A stretch of DNA of 64,000 nt from Ferdinandcohnia salidurans (lineage in GTDB: Bacteria; Bacillota; Bacilli; Bacillales; Bacillaceae_L). Positions within the stretch are counted from its first letter, which is position 1. Each line of letters opens with the position of its first letter. A program made the position numbers and the translations under genes. The notes under the pieces were generated by a model, which was given only the letters and a program-made list of their open reading frames with translations, searched no databases and was not told the DNA's origin. Where the stretch lies: the NCBI RefSeq assembly GCF_042680725.1, contig NZ_JBHUEK010000011.1:3481-67480 (forward strand), given 5' to 3'. Positions 16,752 through 26,586 of the stretch are shown piece by piece.

Positions 16752-17114
16752 ATGACTAAAGAACAAATCATTGAAGCAGTTAAAAGCATGACTGTTTTAG
16801 AACTAAATGACCTAGTAAAAGCAATTGAAGAAGAATTTGGTGTAACTGCTGCTGCTCCTGTAGCTGTAGCTGCTGGTGGCGGAGCTGAAGCTGCTGCTGA
16901 GCAAACTGAGTTTGATGTTGTATTATCAGACGCTGGTGCACAAAAAATCAAAGTTATCAAAGTTGTACGTGAAATCACTGGTCTTGGCTTAAAAGAAGCT
17001 AAAGAACTTGTTGACAACACTCCAAAACCAATCAAAGAAGGCGTTTCTAAAGAGGAAGCTGAAGAAGTTAAAGCTAAACTTGAAGAAGTTGGAGCTGGCG
17101 TAGAAGTTAAGTAA
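16752..17114 (+). CDS. rplL: Ribosomal protein bL12 (L7/L12)
   Basis: 120 residues. An N-terminal dimerisation helix is followed by an alanine/glycine-rich hinge (about residues 35-53) and the factor-binding C-domain with KIKVIKVVREITGLGLKEAK. It recruits EF-G, EF-Tu and IF2 to the ribosome. A strong terminator follows 16 bases after the stop. Confidence 0.97.
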   Translation: MTKEQIIEAVKSMTVLELNDLVKAIEEEFGVTAAAPVAVAAGGGAEAAAEQTEFDVVLSDAGAQKIKVIKVVREITGLGLKEAKELVDNTPKPIKEGVSKEEAEEVKAKLEEVGAGVEVK

Positions 17115-17130
17115 TCTTAAGTAACGTATG

Positions 17131-17161
17131 AAAAAGCTCGCTATCAAGCGAGCTTTTTTTA
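17131..17161 (+). terminator. Terminator after rplL
   Basis: AAAGCTCGC pairs with GCGAGCTTT around TATCAA, then a T-run. Closes the rplJL unit. Confidence 0.95.
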
Positions 17162-17219
17162 TCAAGTATGAATGAAATGGGTATACTGTTCATATACTCT
17201 TATGTTGGGAGATATATTG

Positions 17220-17825
17220 ATGGCCGAACATTATTATACTAGTAAACCCACTGTGGCAAGTAATCAAAAAACTCAGGTATTTGTCTTAAAAGGAAATTCA
17301 TTTTCTTTTACAAGTGATAGTGGAGTTTTTTCAAAAAATGAAGTTGATTTTGGATCTCGTTTATTAGTGGAGGAGTTTGAAGCTCCAGAAGTTACTGGTC
17401 CATTTTTAGATGTTGGTTGTGGGTATGGTCCGATTGGTCTTGCACTCGCAAAAGTACATAATGAACGTCTTGTTGAAATGATCGACGTGAATGAACGGGC
17501 AATCGAGCTTTCAATAAAGAATGCGGAAATAAATAAGGTCACAAATGTTAATATACATCAAAGCGATTTATTTACAAATGTAGAAAAACGAGGCTTTGCG
17601 GCCATTATTTCAAATCCTCCAATTCGCGCAGGAAAAAAAGTGGTACATCATATTTTAGAAGAGAGCTATCAATATTTAGTTCCTGGCGGTGAATTGTGGG
17701 TTGTGATTCAAAAGAAGCAAGGAGCTCCGTCTGCGATCGAGAAGCTTGAGCTGATCTTCGAAGAAGTAGAGATTGTTGAAAGAAAGAAAGGCTACCATAT
17801 TATTAGAGCTAAGAAAACGAAATAA
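17220..17825 (+). CDS. ybxB: YbxB, RsmC-like class I SAM-dependent methyltransferase
   Basis: 201 residues from ATG 17220 (TTGGGAG upstream; length equals B. subtilis YbxB). The SAM-binding motif FLDVGCGYGPIG lies near residue 62. The catalytic motif is SNPPIRAG near 139, the NPP(F/I) signature of exocyclic-amine rRNA methyltransferases. It is predicted to methylate a guanine N2 in 16S rRNA, like RsmC; the exact target is inferred. It sits between rplL and rpoB as in other Bacillus. Confidence 0.9.
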   Translation: MAEHYYTSKPTVASNQKTQVFVLKGNSFSFTSDSGVFSKNEVDFGSRLLVEEFEAPEVTGPFLDVGCGYGPIGLALAKVHNERLVEMIDVNERAIELSIKNAEINKVTNVNIHQSDLFTNVEKRGFAAIISNPPIRAGKKVVHHILEESYQYLVPGGELWVVIQKKQGAPSAIEKLELIFEEVEIVERKKGYHIIRAKKTK

Positions 17826-18275
17826 TTCAAAAGGAAATTTCCACTTGACAAATGAAAAAATAAGTTGACTGGGTATTTCACGTGTGGTAGCATTATATAA
17901 TGCCGATATGTAATTTTTCCATGTATAACTAAAAAATTAAATATATGTATAAATATAGTATGTATGGAAAAACTGATAAAATCAATAGTTTGTTTTTAGA
18001 ATTGTGGTTTTCATAGTAGAAACCCTTTTTCTTTTTGTCTATAAAAAAGGTTATTTTTCGGCTTAAAATAGCTATTAAACATTTTTCTAGACAAAACAGA
18101 TCAGTATTTATTTGGCTTGAAAAAGTCGGATTTGATAGGCTGCTTTATGTGTCCTATCATTTTGATTTGCGGTTTACTTCTTACTATTTATATTAGTTTA
18201 TAGGTAGGCTTTTATAATTAGTAAGTATTTATAAAATAGCAAGATTAATAACGCTTGATATGAGGGGTGAATGGG
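17826..18275 (+). other. Long AT-rich rpoB leader region
   Basis: No coding frame. After the candidate promoter the region is very AT-rich. One hairpin candidate pairs AACCC-TTTTT near 18022 with AAAAAGGTT near 18044. No known riboswitch motif was recognised. Confidence 0.5.
17865..17893 (+). promoter_or_regulatory. Candidate promoter for rpoB-rpoC
   Basis: TTGACT at 17865-17870 and TAGCAT at 17888-17893, spacer 17, with a TGG extended -10. A TATAAT at 17896-17901 lacks a correctly spaced -35. It implies a leader of about 370 bases before rpoB. Confidence 0.55.
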
Positions 18276-21200
18276 TTGATAGGTCAACTAGTTCAGTATG
18301 GACGACACCGCCAACGAAGAAGTTATGCTCGTATTAGTGAAGTTTTAGAATTACCAAATCTTATTGAGATTCAAACCTCTTCTTATCAGTGGTTTCTTGA
18401 TGAGGGTCTTAGGGAAATGTTCCAAGATATTTCCCCGATTGAAGATTTTACAGGTAACCTATCTCTAGAGTTCATTGATTACAGTTTAGGTGAGCCAAAG
18501 TATTCTGTAGAGGAATCAAAGGAAAGAGATGTTACTTATTCAGCGCCACTTAGAGTAAAGGTGCGTTTGATCAATAAAGAAACTGGTGAAGTAAAAGACC
18601 AAGATGTATTTATGGGTGACTTCCCACTCATGACAGAAACAGGTACGTTCGTTATCAATGGTGCAGAACGTGTAATTGTTTCACAATTGGTTCGTTCACC
18701 GAGTGTTTATTTCAGTGGCAAAGTTGATAAGAATGGTAAACGCGGCTTTACAGCAACGGTAATACCAAACCGTGGTGCATGGTTAGAGTATGAAACAGAT
18801 GCGAAGGATGTTGTGTACGTTCGTATCGACCGTACTCGTAAATTGCCGGTAACGGTCCTTTTGCGCGCGCTTGGGTTTGGCTCTGATCAAGAAATCATCG
18901 ATTTATTTGGTGAAAATGAATATTTACGCAACACGCTTGAAAAAGACAACACAGAAAGCACAGAAAAAGCATTACTAGAAATATATGAACGTCTACGTCC
19001 TGGAGAACCGCCAACAGTCGAAAACGCAAAAAGTTTATTGGAATCACGCTTTTTTGATCCGAAGCGTTACGACCTTGCGAGTGTAGGACGCTACAAAATC
19101 AATAAAAAACTTCATATTAAGAACCGTTTGTTTAATCAGCGTATTGCAGAAACACTTGTTGATCCTGAAACTGGTGAGATTATCGTGGAAAAAGACACGC
19201 TTCTCGATCGCAGAACGCTAGACCGTATCATTCCATATTTGGAGAATGGTATTGGTTTTAAATCACTTCAGCCAGCAGGTGGCGTTATAGATGAAGAAAT
19301 CACACTTCAGTCTATAAAGATTTACGCTCCAAATGACCCAGATGGCGAACAAGTCATTAATGTCATTGGTAATGCCTATATCGAAGAAGGCGTTAAGAAT
19401 ATTACACAAGCGGATATTCTTTCTTCAATTAGCTATTTCTTTAACTTGTTACATCAAGTTGGAGATACAGATGATATCGACCATTTAGGTAATCGTCGTC
19501 TGCGTTCAGTTGGTGAGCTTCTACAAAACCAATTCCGTATTGGATTATCAAGAATGGAACGTGTTGTTCGTGAGAGAATGTCAATTCAAGATACGAATAC
19601 GATTACTCCACAACAATTAATCAATATCCGTCCAGTGATCGCTTCAATTAAAGAGTTCTTTGGTAGCTCTCAGCTTTCACAATTTATGGACCAGACAAAT
19701 CCATTAGCAGAATTAACACATAAACGAAGATTATCAGCATTAGGACCTGGTGGTTTAACACGTGAACGTGCAGGATTCGAAGTTCGTGACGTTCATTACT
19801 CTCACTATGGTCGTATGTGTCCGATTGAAACACCAGAAGGTCCAAACATCGGTCTAATTAACTCATTATCATCTTATGCAAAGGTGAATCGATTTGGGTT
19901 TATCGAAACTCCGTATCGAAGAGTTGATCCTGAAACAGGCAAAGTTACAGATAGAATTGACTACTTAACAGCAGACGAAGAGGATAACTATGTTACTGCT
20001 CAGGCAAATTCTCGTTTAGGTGAAAATGGAGAATTTTTAGATGAAGATGTAGTTGCTCGTTTCAAGGGTGAGAACACTGTTGTACACCGTGACCGAATTG
20101 ACTACATGGATGTATCGCCAAAACAAGTTGTTTCTGCAGCGACTGCATGTATTCCTTTCTTAGAAAATGATGACTCAAACCGTGCGCTAATGGGTGCGAA
20201 CATGCAACGTCAAGCTGTTCCTCTTATGCAGCCGGAAGCGCCGTTCGTCGGTACAGGTATGGAGTATGTATCTGGTAAGGACTCAGGTGCCGCAGTAATT
20301 TGTAAACACCCTGGTATTGTTGAGCGAGTTGAAGCAAAACAAATCTCGGTACGTCGCTATCAAGAAGTTGATGGTCAAAAGGTGAAAGGCGACCTTGATA
20401 AATACCGTCTACTAAAATTTATTCGTTCGAACCAAGGTACATGTTATAACCAACGCCCGATTGTTACAGAGGGGGATGAAGTTGTTAAAGGAGAAATCCT
20501 TGCAGATGGTCCTTCTATGGAAAAGGGTGAACTAGCGTTAGGACGTAACGTTCTTGTTGGTTTTATTAACTGGGATGGATATAACTATGAAGATGCCATC
20601 ATCATGAGTGAAAGACTTGTAAAAGATGATGTTTATACATCTATTCATATTGAAGAATATGAATCTGAATCACGTGATACAAAATTAGGACCAGAGGAAA
20701 TCACACGTGATATTCCAAACGTTGGAGAAGACGCATTACGCAATCTCGACGAGCGTGGAATTATCCGTGTTGGTGCCGAGGTAAAAGACGGTGATTTACT
20801 TGTAGGTAAAGTTACACCAAAAGGGGTAACGGAACTAACAGCTGAAGAACGTCTATTACACGCAATCTTTGGTGAAAAAGCACGTGAAGTGCGCGATACT
20901 TCTCTTCGTGTACCACATGGTGGTGGAGGAATTGTTCTTGATGTGAAGGTGTTCAACCGAGAAGATGGAGATGAATTACCACCAGGTGTAAATCAGCTTG
21001 TTCGTGTATATATCGTTCAAAAACGTAAAATACACGAAGGAGATAAGATGGCTGGTCGTCACGGAAACAAAGGGGTAATTTCAAGAATTCTTCCGGAAGA
21101 AGATATGCCATACCTTCCAGATGGAACGCCAATCGACATCATGTTAAACCCACTAGGGGTTCCGTCACGTATGAACATCGGTCAGGTTCTAGAGCTACAC

Positions 21201-21845
21201 TTAGGTATGGCTGCTAGACAACTGGGTATTCATGTTGCGTCACCAGTATTTGACGGTGCAACGGAAGAAGATGTTTGGGATACTTTAGAAGAAGCTGGAA
21301 TGTCTCGTGATGCGAAAACAGTTTTATATGATGGAAGAACAGGTGAACCGTTTGATAATCGAGTATCTGTTGGTATCATGTATATGATTAAACTAGCACA
21401 CATGGTTGATGACAAACTTCATGCTCGTTCAACTGGACCTTATTCTCTTGTTACACAGCAACCACTTGGTGGTAAGGCTCAGTTCGGAGGACAACGTTTC
21501 GGTGAAATGGAAGTTTGGGCGCTTGAAGCTTATGGTGCTGCATACACGTTACAAGAGATCCTTACAGTTAAATCCGATGATGTTGTTGGCCGTGTGAAGA
21601 CATACGAAGCGATTGTTAAGGGTGAAAATGTACCTGAACCAGGTGTACCTGAATCGTTTAAAGTATTAATTAAAGAACTACAATCACTGGGATTAGATGT
21701 GAAAATTCTTTCAGGTGATGAAGAAGAGATTGAAATGCGTGATTTAGAAGATGATGAGGAAGCAAGTCAATCAGAGGGAATATCTCTTGATTCTGACCAA
21801 CAAACCGACTCAGAATTAGAAAAGAACGCAGTAGTTAAGGAATAG
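18276..21845 (+). CDS. rpoB: RpoB, RNA polymerase beta subunit
   Basis: 1189 residues from TTG 18276. GAGGGGTG at 18262-18269 is correctly spaced; the GTG at 18267 falls inside that site. The N-terminus GQLVQYGRHRQRRSYARIS matches Bacillus RpoB. The rifampicin pocket near residues 462-490 (GSSQLSQFMDQTNPLAEL, then THKRRLSALGPGG) has wild-type residues. Other landmarks are RPIVTEGDEV and GGKAQFGGQRFGEMEVWALE near the C-terminus. The acidic tail (EEEIEMRDLEDDEE) is typical of Bacillus. rpoC follows after a 187-base gap containing a repeat. Confidence 0.98.
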   Translation: MIGQLVQYGRHRQRRSYARISEVLELPNLIEIQTSSYQWFLDEGLREMFQDISPIEDFTGNLSLEFIDYSLGEPKYSVEESKERDVTYSAPLRVKVRLINKETGEVKDQDVFMGDFPLMTETGTFVINGAERVIVSQLVRSPSVYFSGKVDKNGKRGFTATVIPNRGAWLEYETDAKDVVYVRIDRTRKLPVTVLLRALGFGSDQEIIDLFGENEYLRNTLEKDNTESTEKALLEIYERLRPGEPPTVENAKSLLESRFFDPKRYDLASVGRYKINKKLHIKNRLFNQRIAETLVDPETGEIIVEKDTLLDRRTLDRIIPYLENGIGFKSLQPAGGVIDEEITLQSIKIYAPNDPDGEQVINVIGNAYIEEGVKNITQADILSSISYFFNLLHQVGDTDDIDHLGNRRLRSVGELLQNQFRIGLSRMERVVRERMSIQDTNTITPQQLINIRPVIASIKEFFGSSQLSQFMDQTNPLAELTHKRRLSALGPGGLTRERAGFEVRDVHYSHYGRMCPIETPEGPNIGLINSLSSYAKVNRFGFIETPYRRVDPETGKVTDRIDYLTADEEDNYVTAQANSRLGENGEFLDEDVVARFKGENTVVHRDRIDYMDVSPKQVVSAATACIPFLENDDSNRALMGANMQRQAVPLMQPEAPFVGTGMEYVSGKDSGAAVICKHPGIVERVEAKQISVRRYQEVDGQKVKGDLDKYRLLKFIRSNQGTCYNQRPIVTEGDEVVKGEILADGPSMEKGELALGRNVLVGFINWDGYNYEDAIIMSERLVKDDVYTSIHIEEYESESRDTKLGPEEITRDIPNVGEDALRNLDERGIIRVGAEVKDGDLLVGKVTPKGVTELTAEERLLHAIFGEKAREVRDTSLRVPHGGGGIVLDVKVFNREDGDELPPGVNQLVRVYIVQKRKIHEGDKMAGRHGNKGVISRILPEEDMPYLPDGTPIDIMLNPLGVPSRMNIGQVLELHLGMAARQLGIHVASPVFDGATEEDVWDTLEEAGMSRDAKTVLYDGRTGEPFDNRVSVGIMYMIKLAHMVDDKLHARSTGPYSLVTQQPLGGKAQFGGQRFGEMEVWALEAYGAAYTLQEILTVKSDDVVGRVKTYEAIVKGENVPEPGVPESFKVLIKELQSLGLDVKILSGDEEEIEMRDLEDDEEASQSEGISLDSDQQTDSELEKNAVVKE

Positions 21846-21848
21846 ATA

Positions 21849-21881
21849 TCATTAAGCAGCAAGAACTGCTGCTTAATGATA
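21849..21881 (+). repeat. Long hairpin after rpoB
   Basis: A 13-bp perfect stem (ATCATTAAGCAGC with GCTGCTTAATGAT) with a seven-base loop begins four bases after the rpoB stop. No T-run follows, so it is probably a processing or stability element and not a terminator. Confidence 0.75.
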
Positions 21882-21973
21882 AAGCCTCCGGCGGATGCCA
21901 CGATTTTTTTAAGGAAACTTTTCGAGCGTGCTCGAAAAAAATCGGGCACAAATACGCCAAGGCGCATTTGATT
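21881..21973 (+). repeat. Dispersed repeat, family B, copy 1 (rpoB-rpoC gap)
   Basis: Begins AAAGCCTCCGGCGGATGCCA, contains a TTTTCGAGC/GCTCGAAAA palindrome, and ends with the hairpin core AAATACG...CGCATTT followed by GATT. Copy 2 is at 59602-59753. It is transcribed within the rpoBC message. Confidence 0.8.
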
Positions 21974-22032
21974 GTCATTCAAAGCAAAGGTCAATTAGGG
22001 TAATCCTGAAGATCAAAAGGGAGGTAGGCCCC

Positions 22033-25000
22033 TTGCTAGATGTTAATAATTTTGAATACATGAGCATTGGCCTCGCTTCTCCAGATAAGATCCGTTCATG
22101 GTCTTTCGGTGAAGTGAAGAAGCCAGAAACAATTAACTATCGTACATTAAAACCAGAAAAAGATGGGTTATTCTGTGAACGAATCTTTGGTCCACAAAAG
22201 GACTGGGAATGTCACTGTGGTAAATATAAACGTGTTCGCTACAAAGGTGTAGTCTGTGATCGATGCGGCGTAGAAGTTACTCGTGCAAAAGTTCGTCGGG
22301 AACGCATGGGACATATTGAACTTGCAGCACCTGTATCACATATTTGGTACTTTAAAGGAATTCCAAGCCGAATGGGACTTGTCTTAGACATGTCCCCTCG
22401 GGCTCTTGAAGAAGTAATTTACTTTGCTTCTTACGTTGTAACAGAAACTGGAGATACTCCTTTAGATAAAAAGCAATTGCTTTCTGAAAAGGAATATCGT
22501 GCATACCGTGAAAAATACGGGAACACATTCCATGCTGCAATGGGCGCTGAAGCGATTAAAAAGCTTCTGCTCGATATCGATCTAGAAAAAGAAGTAGATG
22601 GCTTAAAAGAAGAGTTGAAAACTTCTCAAGGACAAAGAAGAACTCGTGCAATTAAGCGACTTGAGGTACTGGAAGCATTCCGTAACTCAGGTAACGAGCC
22701 TTCATGGATGATTCTTGATGTACTACCAGTTATTCCTCCTGAACTACGACCAATGGTTCAGCTTGATGGTGGTCGTTTTGCAACTTCAGATTTAAACGAC
22801 TTATACCGTCGTGTTATTAACCGTAACAATCGCTTAAAGCGTCTTTTAGATTTAGGCGCACCAAGCATTATTGTTCAGAATGAAAAGCGTATGCTTCAAG
22901 AAGCGGTTGATGCACTGATTGACAACGGACGTCGTGGCAGACCTGTTACAGGACCTGGTAACCGTCCACTAAAATCCCTTTCACACATGTTGAAAGGTAA
23001 GCAAGGTCGTTTCCGTCAAAACCTATTAGGTAAACGTGTTGACTATTCTGGTCGTTCCGTAATTGTTGTAGGTCCGAACCTTAAGATGTATCAATGTGGT
23101 CTACCAAAGGAAATGGCGTTAGAACTATTCAAACCATTTGTGATGAAAGAGCTAGTTGAAAAAGGGCTTGCTCACAACATAAAGAGTGCGAAAAGAAAGA
23201 TTGAACGTGTGCAACCTGAAGTTTGGGATGTGCTTGAGTCAGTAATTAAGGAGCATCCGGTTCTCTTAAACCGTGCCCCTACATTACACCGTTTAGGTAT
23301 TCAAGCATTTGAACCTACATTAGTTGAAGGACGCGCAATCCGTCTTCACCCACTTGTGTGTACGGCATATAATGCAGACTTTGACGGTGACCAAATGGCG
23401 GTTCACGTACCACTTTCTTCTGAGGCGCAAGCTGAAGCGAGACTATTAATGTTGGCAGCACAAAATATTTTAAATCCGAAAGATGGAAAGCCAGTAGTTA
23501 CACCATCACAGGATATGGTATTAGGTAACTATTACTTAACTATGGAGCGTCCTGGGGCAGTCGGAGAAGGAATGGTTTTCAAGGATACAAATGAAGCTAT
23601 TCTTGCATATCAAAATGGGTATGTACATCTTCATACTAGAGTTGCGGTACATGCGGGTTCCTTAATGAACCCAACATTTACAGAAGAACAAAATAATATG
23701 TTGCTAATGACAACAGTAGGTAAGTTGATTTTTAATGAGATTTTACCAAGATCATTCCCATTTATTAACGAACCTACAAAAACAAACCTAGAAGTGAAAA
23801 CACCTGAAAAGTATTTTGTTCCTAAGGGTGCGAATGTTAAAGAACTAATTCAAGCTCAAGAACAGATCGATCCGTTCAAGAAGAAAATACTCGGTAATAT
23901 AATTGCTGAAATCTTTAAACGTTTTAAAATTACTGAAACCTCTAAAATGCTTGATCGCATGAAGGATCTTGGATTTAAGTATTCAACAAAAGCTGGTATC
24001 ACTGTTGGTGTAGCAGATATTGTTGTATTAGCTGAAAAAGAAGAGATTTTAGCGCAAGCTCAAGCAAAGGTTGATAACGTATTAAAACAATTTAGACGTG
24101 GTTTAATTACAGAAGATGAGCGTTATGATCGAGTTATCTCAATCTGGAGTGCGGCGAAAGATACCATTCAAGGCAAGCTAATGGCTTCACTTGATAAGCG
24201 AAACCCAATCTTCATGATGAGTGATTCCGGTGCCCGTGGTAACGCATCTAACTTTACACAGTTAGCTGGTATGCGTGGACTTATGGCGAACCCGGCTGGT
24301 CGTATCATTGAACTTCCAATTAAATCTAGTTTCCGTGAAGGTCTAACAGTATTAGAGTACTTCATTTCTACGCATGGTGCTCGTAAAGGTCTTGCAGATA
24401 CTGCCCTTAAGACAGCTGACTCTGGTTACCTAACAAGACGTCTAGTTGACGTAGCTCAAGACGTAATTGTACGTGAGGACGACTGTGGTACAGATCGCGG
24501 CTTACTTGTTAGCTCGTTAAAAGAGGGAACAGAAATTATTGAACCTCTTGAAGAGCGTCTCGATGGCCGTTATGCAAGAAAGAAAGTTGTTCACCCTGAA
24601 ACAAATGAAGTGTTAGTAGCAGAAAACGAACTAATTACAGAAGATATCGCAAAAATAATTGTTGATGCTGGTGTCGAAGAAGTTACAATCCGTTCTGCGT
24701 TTACATGTAACACACGCCACGGCGTTTGTAAAAAATGTTATGGTCGTAATCTAGCAACGGGATCAGAGGTTGAAGTTGGTGAAGCAGTTGGTATCATTGC
24801 CGCTCAATCAATCGGTGAACCAGGAACTCAGCTTACAATGCGTACATTCCATACTGGTGGGGTTGCAGGAGACGATATAACTCAAGGTTTACCTCGTATT
24901 CAAGAATTATTTGAAGCGAGAAATCCAAAAGGTCAAGCTGTTATTACAGAAATCAACGGTGTTGTTACCGCAGTTAATGAAATAAAAGACAGACAGCAAG

Positions 25001-25629
25001 AAGTTGTAATCCAAGGTGACGTTGAATCTCGTTCTTACACTGCACCATATGGCGCTCGCTTGAAGGTCGCTGAAGGTCAACAAGTTGAGAGTGGTCAGGT
25101 GTTAACTGAAGGTTCTGTTGATCCAAAAGAATTATTAAAGGTTACTAATACTACTGCTGTTCAGGAATACCTTTTAAAAGAAGTTCAAAAAGTATATCGT
25201 ATGCAGGGTGTTGAAATTGGTGATAAACACGTCGAAGTTATGGTAAGACAGATGCTTCGTAAGGTTAGAGTTACTGATGCAGGTGAAACAGATGTATTAC
25301 CAGGTTCATTACTTGATATACATCAATTCACGGATGCTAACACGAAAGTATTACTTGAAGGTAAAGCTCCTGCTACTGGTAGACCGGTACTTCTAGGTAT
25401 TACTAAAGCATCACTAGAAACTGATTCATTCCTATCTGCTGCGTCATTCCAGGAGACAACTCGTGTCCTAACTGATGCTGCAATTAAAGGAAAACGTGAT
25501 GAATTACTAGGACTAAAAGAGAATGTAATTATTGGTAAACTTGTTCCTGCAGGTACAGGTATGAATCGTTATCGACGAGCAGAACCAGTAGTTGTAGAGC
25601 AACAAGAAGACACTGTTGGTGTTGAATAA
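22033..25629 (+). CDS. rpoC: RpoC, RNA polymerase beta' subunit
   Basis: 1198 residues from TTG 22033, six bases after GGGAGGT; B. subtilis RpoC also starts at TTG with LDVNNFEYM. The open frame extends 105 bases upstream through the family B repeat, which is not part of the protein. The N-terminal zinc finger is CHCGKY...CDRCG near residues 57-77. The catalytic motif NADFDGDQMAVH lies near 448, with three Asp residues for Mg2+. The trigger loop MRTFHTGG is near 936. Confidence 0.98.
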   Translation: MLDVNNFEYMSIGLASPDKIRSWSFGEVKKPETINYRTLKPEKDGLFCERIFGPQKDWECHCGKYKRVRYKGVVCDRCGVEVTRAKVRRERMGHIELAAPVSHIWYFKGIPSRMGLVLDMSPRALEEVIYFASYVVTETGDTPLDKKQLLSEKEYRAYREKYGNTFHAAMGAEAIKKLLLDIDLEKEVDGLKEELKTSQGQRRTRAIKRLEVLEAFRNSGNEPSWMILDVLPVIPPELRPMVQLDGGRFATSDLNDLYRRVINRNNRLKRLLDLGAPSIIVQNEKRMLQEAVDALIDNGRRGRPVTGPGNRPLKSLSHMLKGKQGRFRQNLLGKRVDYSGRSVIVVGPNLKMYQCGLPKEMALELFKPFVMKELVEKGLAHNIKSAKRKIERVQPEVWDVLESVIKEHPVLLNRAPTLHRLGIQAFEPTLVEGRAIRLHPLVCTAYNADFDGDQMAVHVPLSSEAQAEARLLMLAAQNILNPKDGKPVVTPSQDMVLGNYYLTMERPGAVGEGMVFKDTNEAILAYQNGYVHLHTRVAVHAGSLMNPTFTEEQNNMLLMTTVGKLIFNEILPRSFPFINEPTKTNLEVKTPEKYFVPKGANVKELIQAQEQIDPFKKKILGNIIAEIFKRFKITETSKMLDRMKDLGFKYSTKAGITVGVADIVVLAEKEEILAQAQAKVDNVLKQFRRGLITEDERYDRVISIWSAAKDTIQGKLMASLDKRNPIFMMSDSGARGNASNFTQLAGMRGLMANPAGRIIELPIKSSFREGLTVLEYFISTHGARKGLADTALKTADSGYLTRRLVDVAQDVIVREDDCGTDRGLLVSSLKEGTEIIEPLEERLDGRYARKKVVHPETNEVLVAENELITEDIAKIIVDAGVEEVTIRSAFTCNTRHGVCKKCYGRNLATGSEVEVGEAVGIIAAQSIGEPGTQLTMRTFHTGGVAGDDITQGLPRIQELFEARNPKGQAVITEINGVVTAVNEIKDRQQEVVIQGDVESRSYTAPYGARLKVAEGQQVESGQVLTEGSVDPKELLKVTNTTAVQEYLLKEVQKVYRMQGVEIGDKHVEVMVRQMLRKVRVTDAGETDVLPGSLLDIHQFTDANTKVLLEGKAPATGRPVLLGITKASLETDSFLSAASFQETTRVLTDAAIKGKRDELLGLKENVIIGKLVPAGTGMNRYRRAEPVVVEQQEDTVGVE

Positions 25630-25656
25630 AGGTTAGAAGAGCATATCTAAGATAGT

Positions 25657-25706
25657 GGATGTCTACTACGAGCCTAAATAATTTTATTTACTTGTAGTTG
25701 ACATCC
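25657..25706 (+). repeat. Inverted repeat overlapping the rplGB promoter
   Basis: GGATGTCTACTACGAG (25657-25672) and CTTGTAGTTGACATCC (25691-25706) pair over 14 of 16 positions around an 18-base loop, followed by TTCTCTT. The right arm contains the downstream promoter's -35 TTGACA. It may act as the rpoC terminator as well as a promoter element. Confidence 0.65.
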
Positions 25707-25726
25707 TTCTCTTAGGGTGTTAATAT
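25698..25726 (+). promoter_or_regulatory. Sigma-A promoter for rplGB-rpsL-rpsG-fusA
   Basis: TTGACA at 25698-25703 and TAATAT at 25721-25726, spacer 17, with TGT extended -10. Strong match. Confidence 0.8.
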
Positions 25727-25770
25727 ATCTAAGGTGCTCCTTAAACCTGTTGCTTTGGAGGATATTTTAG

Positions 25771-26019
25771 ATGTCTTATGAAAAAGTATCACAGGCAAAG
25801 AAGATAATTATAGGTACTAAGCAGGCAGTAAAGGCTATACAAACCGATAAGGTAAAGGAGATAGTTGTGGCAGAAGATGCCGATCGGCGTGTGATCAACA
25901 AAGTATTACAATTAGCTGAGGTACAACAAATCCCAATATCAAAGGTAGATTCGATGAAAAGGCTAGGAAAAGCTTGTGGAATCGAAGTAGGAGCTTCTGC
26001 TGTTGCGATAATTAATTAA
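25771..26019 (+). CDS. rplGB: L7Ae-family ribosome-associated protein (YbxF)
   Basis: 82 residues of the L7Ae/L30e/S12e family, which binds kink-turn RNA. The segment VVAEDADRRVINKVLQLAE and the C-terminal ACGIEVGASAVAII are family features. The B. subtilis paralogue binds ribosomes in exponential phase but is not essential. It lies immediately before rpsL, as in Bacillus. Ribosome binding site TTTGGAGG. Confidence 0.9.
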   Translation: MSYEKVSQAKKIIIGTKQAVKAIQTDKVKEIVVAEDADRRVINKVLQLAEVQQIPISKVDSMKRLGKACGIEVGASAVAIIN

Positions 26020-26125
26020 GAACTGTTTTTGTGGAGAAGTGAATCTACAAGAACTTTGTTTTTTGTAAAAAGATGAACCACCTGGATATGTGGTCTTGAT
26101 GAAAGAAGAAGGGAGGAAACAAATA

Positions 26126-26548
26126 ATGCCTACTATTAACCAATTAATTCGTAAGGGTCGCGAAAGCAAAGTTCAAAAATCCGACTCTCCAGCATTAAAT
26201 AAAGGTTACAACAGCTTCAAAAAGTCACAAACTAATGCTACTTCACCTCAAAAGCGTGGTGTTTGTACACGTGTTGGTACTATGACTCCTAAGAAGCCGA
26301 ACTCAGCACTTCGTAAGTATGCTCGTGTACGTTTAACTAACGGAATTGAGGTTACTGCTTACATCCCAGGAATTGGTCACAACTTACAAGAGCACAGTGT
26401 TGTACTAATTCGTGGTGGACGTGTTAAAGACTTACCGGGGGTACGTTATCACATCGTTCGTGGTGCACTTGACACTGCTGGTGTTAATAACCGTGCGCAA
26501 AGTCGTTCTAAATATGGTACTAAGAGACCAAAAGCAGCTAAGAAATAA
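26126..26548 (+). CDS. rpsL: Ribosomal protein uS12
   Basis: 140 residues from ATG 26126 (GGGAGG upstream); the in-frame ATGs from 26090 are too far from this site. N-terminus PTINQLIRKGRE. The decoding-site motif TPKKPNSALRK keeps Lys56, the streptomycin-sensitive form, and KDLPGVRYHIVRG carries the aspartate that is methylthiolated in some bacteria. First ribosomal gene of the str operon. Confidence 0.97.
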   Translation: MPTINQLIRKGRESKVQKSDSPALNKGYNSFKKSQTNATSPQKRGVCTRVGTMTPKKPNSALRKYARVRLTNGIEVTAYIPGIGHNLQEHSVVLIRGGRVKDLPGVRYHIVRGALDTAGVNNRAQSRSKYGTKRPKAAKK

Positions 26549-26586
26549 TAGACTAACACATTTATGACTGAAAGGAGGAAATATCA

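Noticed and set aside
21928..22032. 35-residue N-terminal extension of RpoC
   Set aside because: It translates repeat DNA and lies upstream of the GGGAGGT site; the TTG at 22033 gives the family N-terminus.
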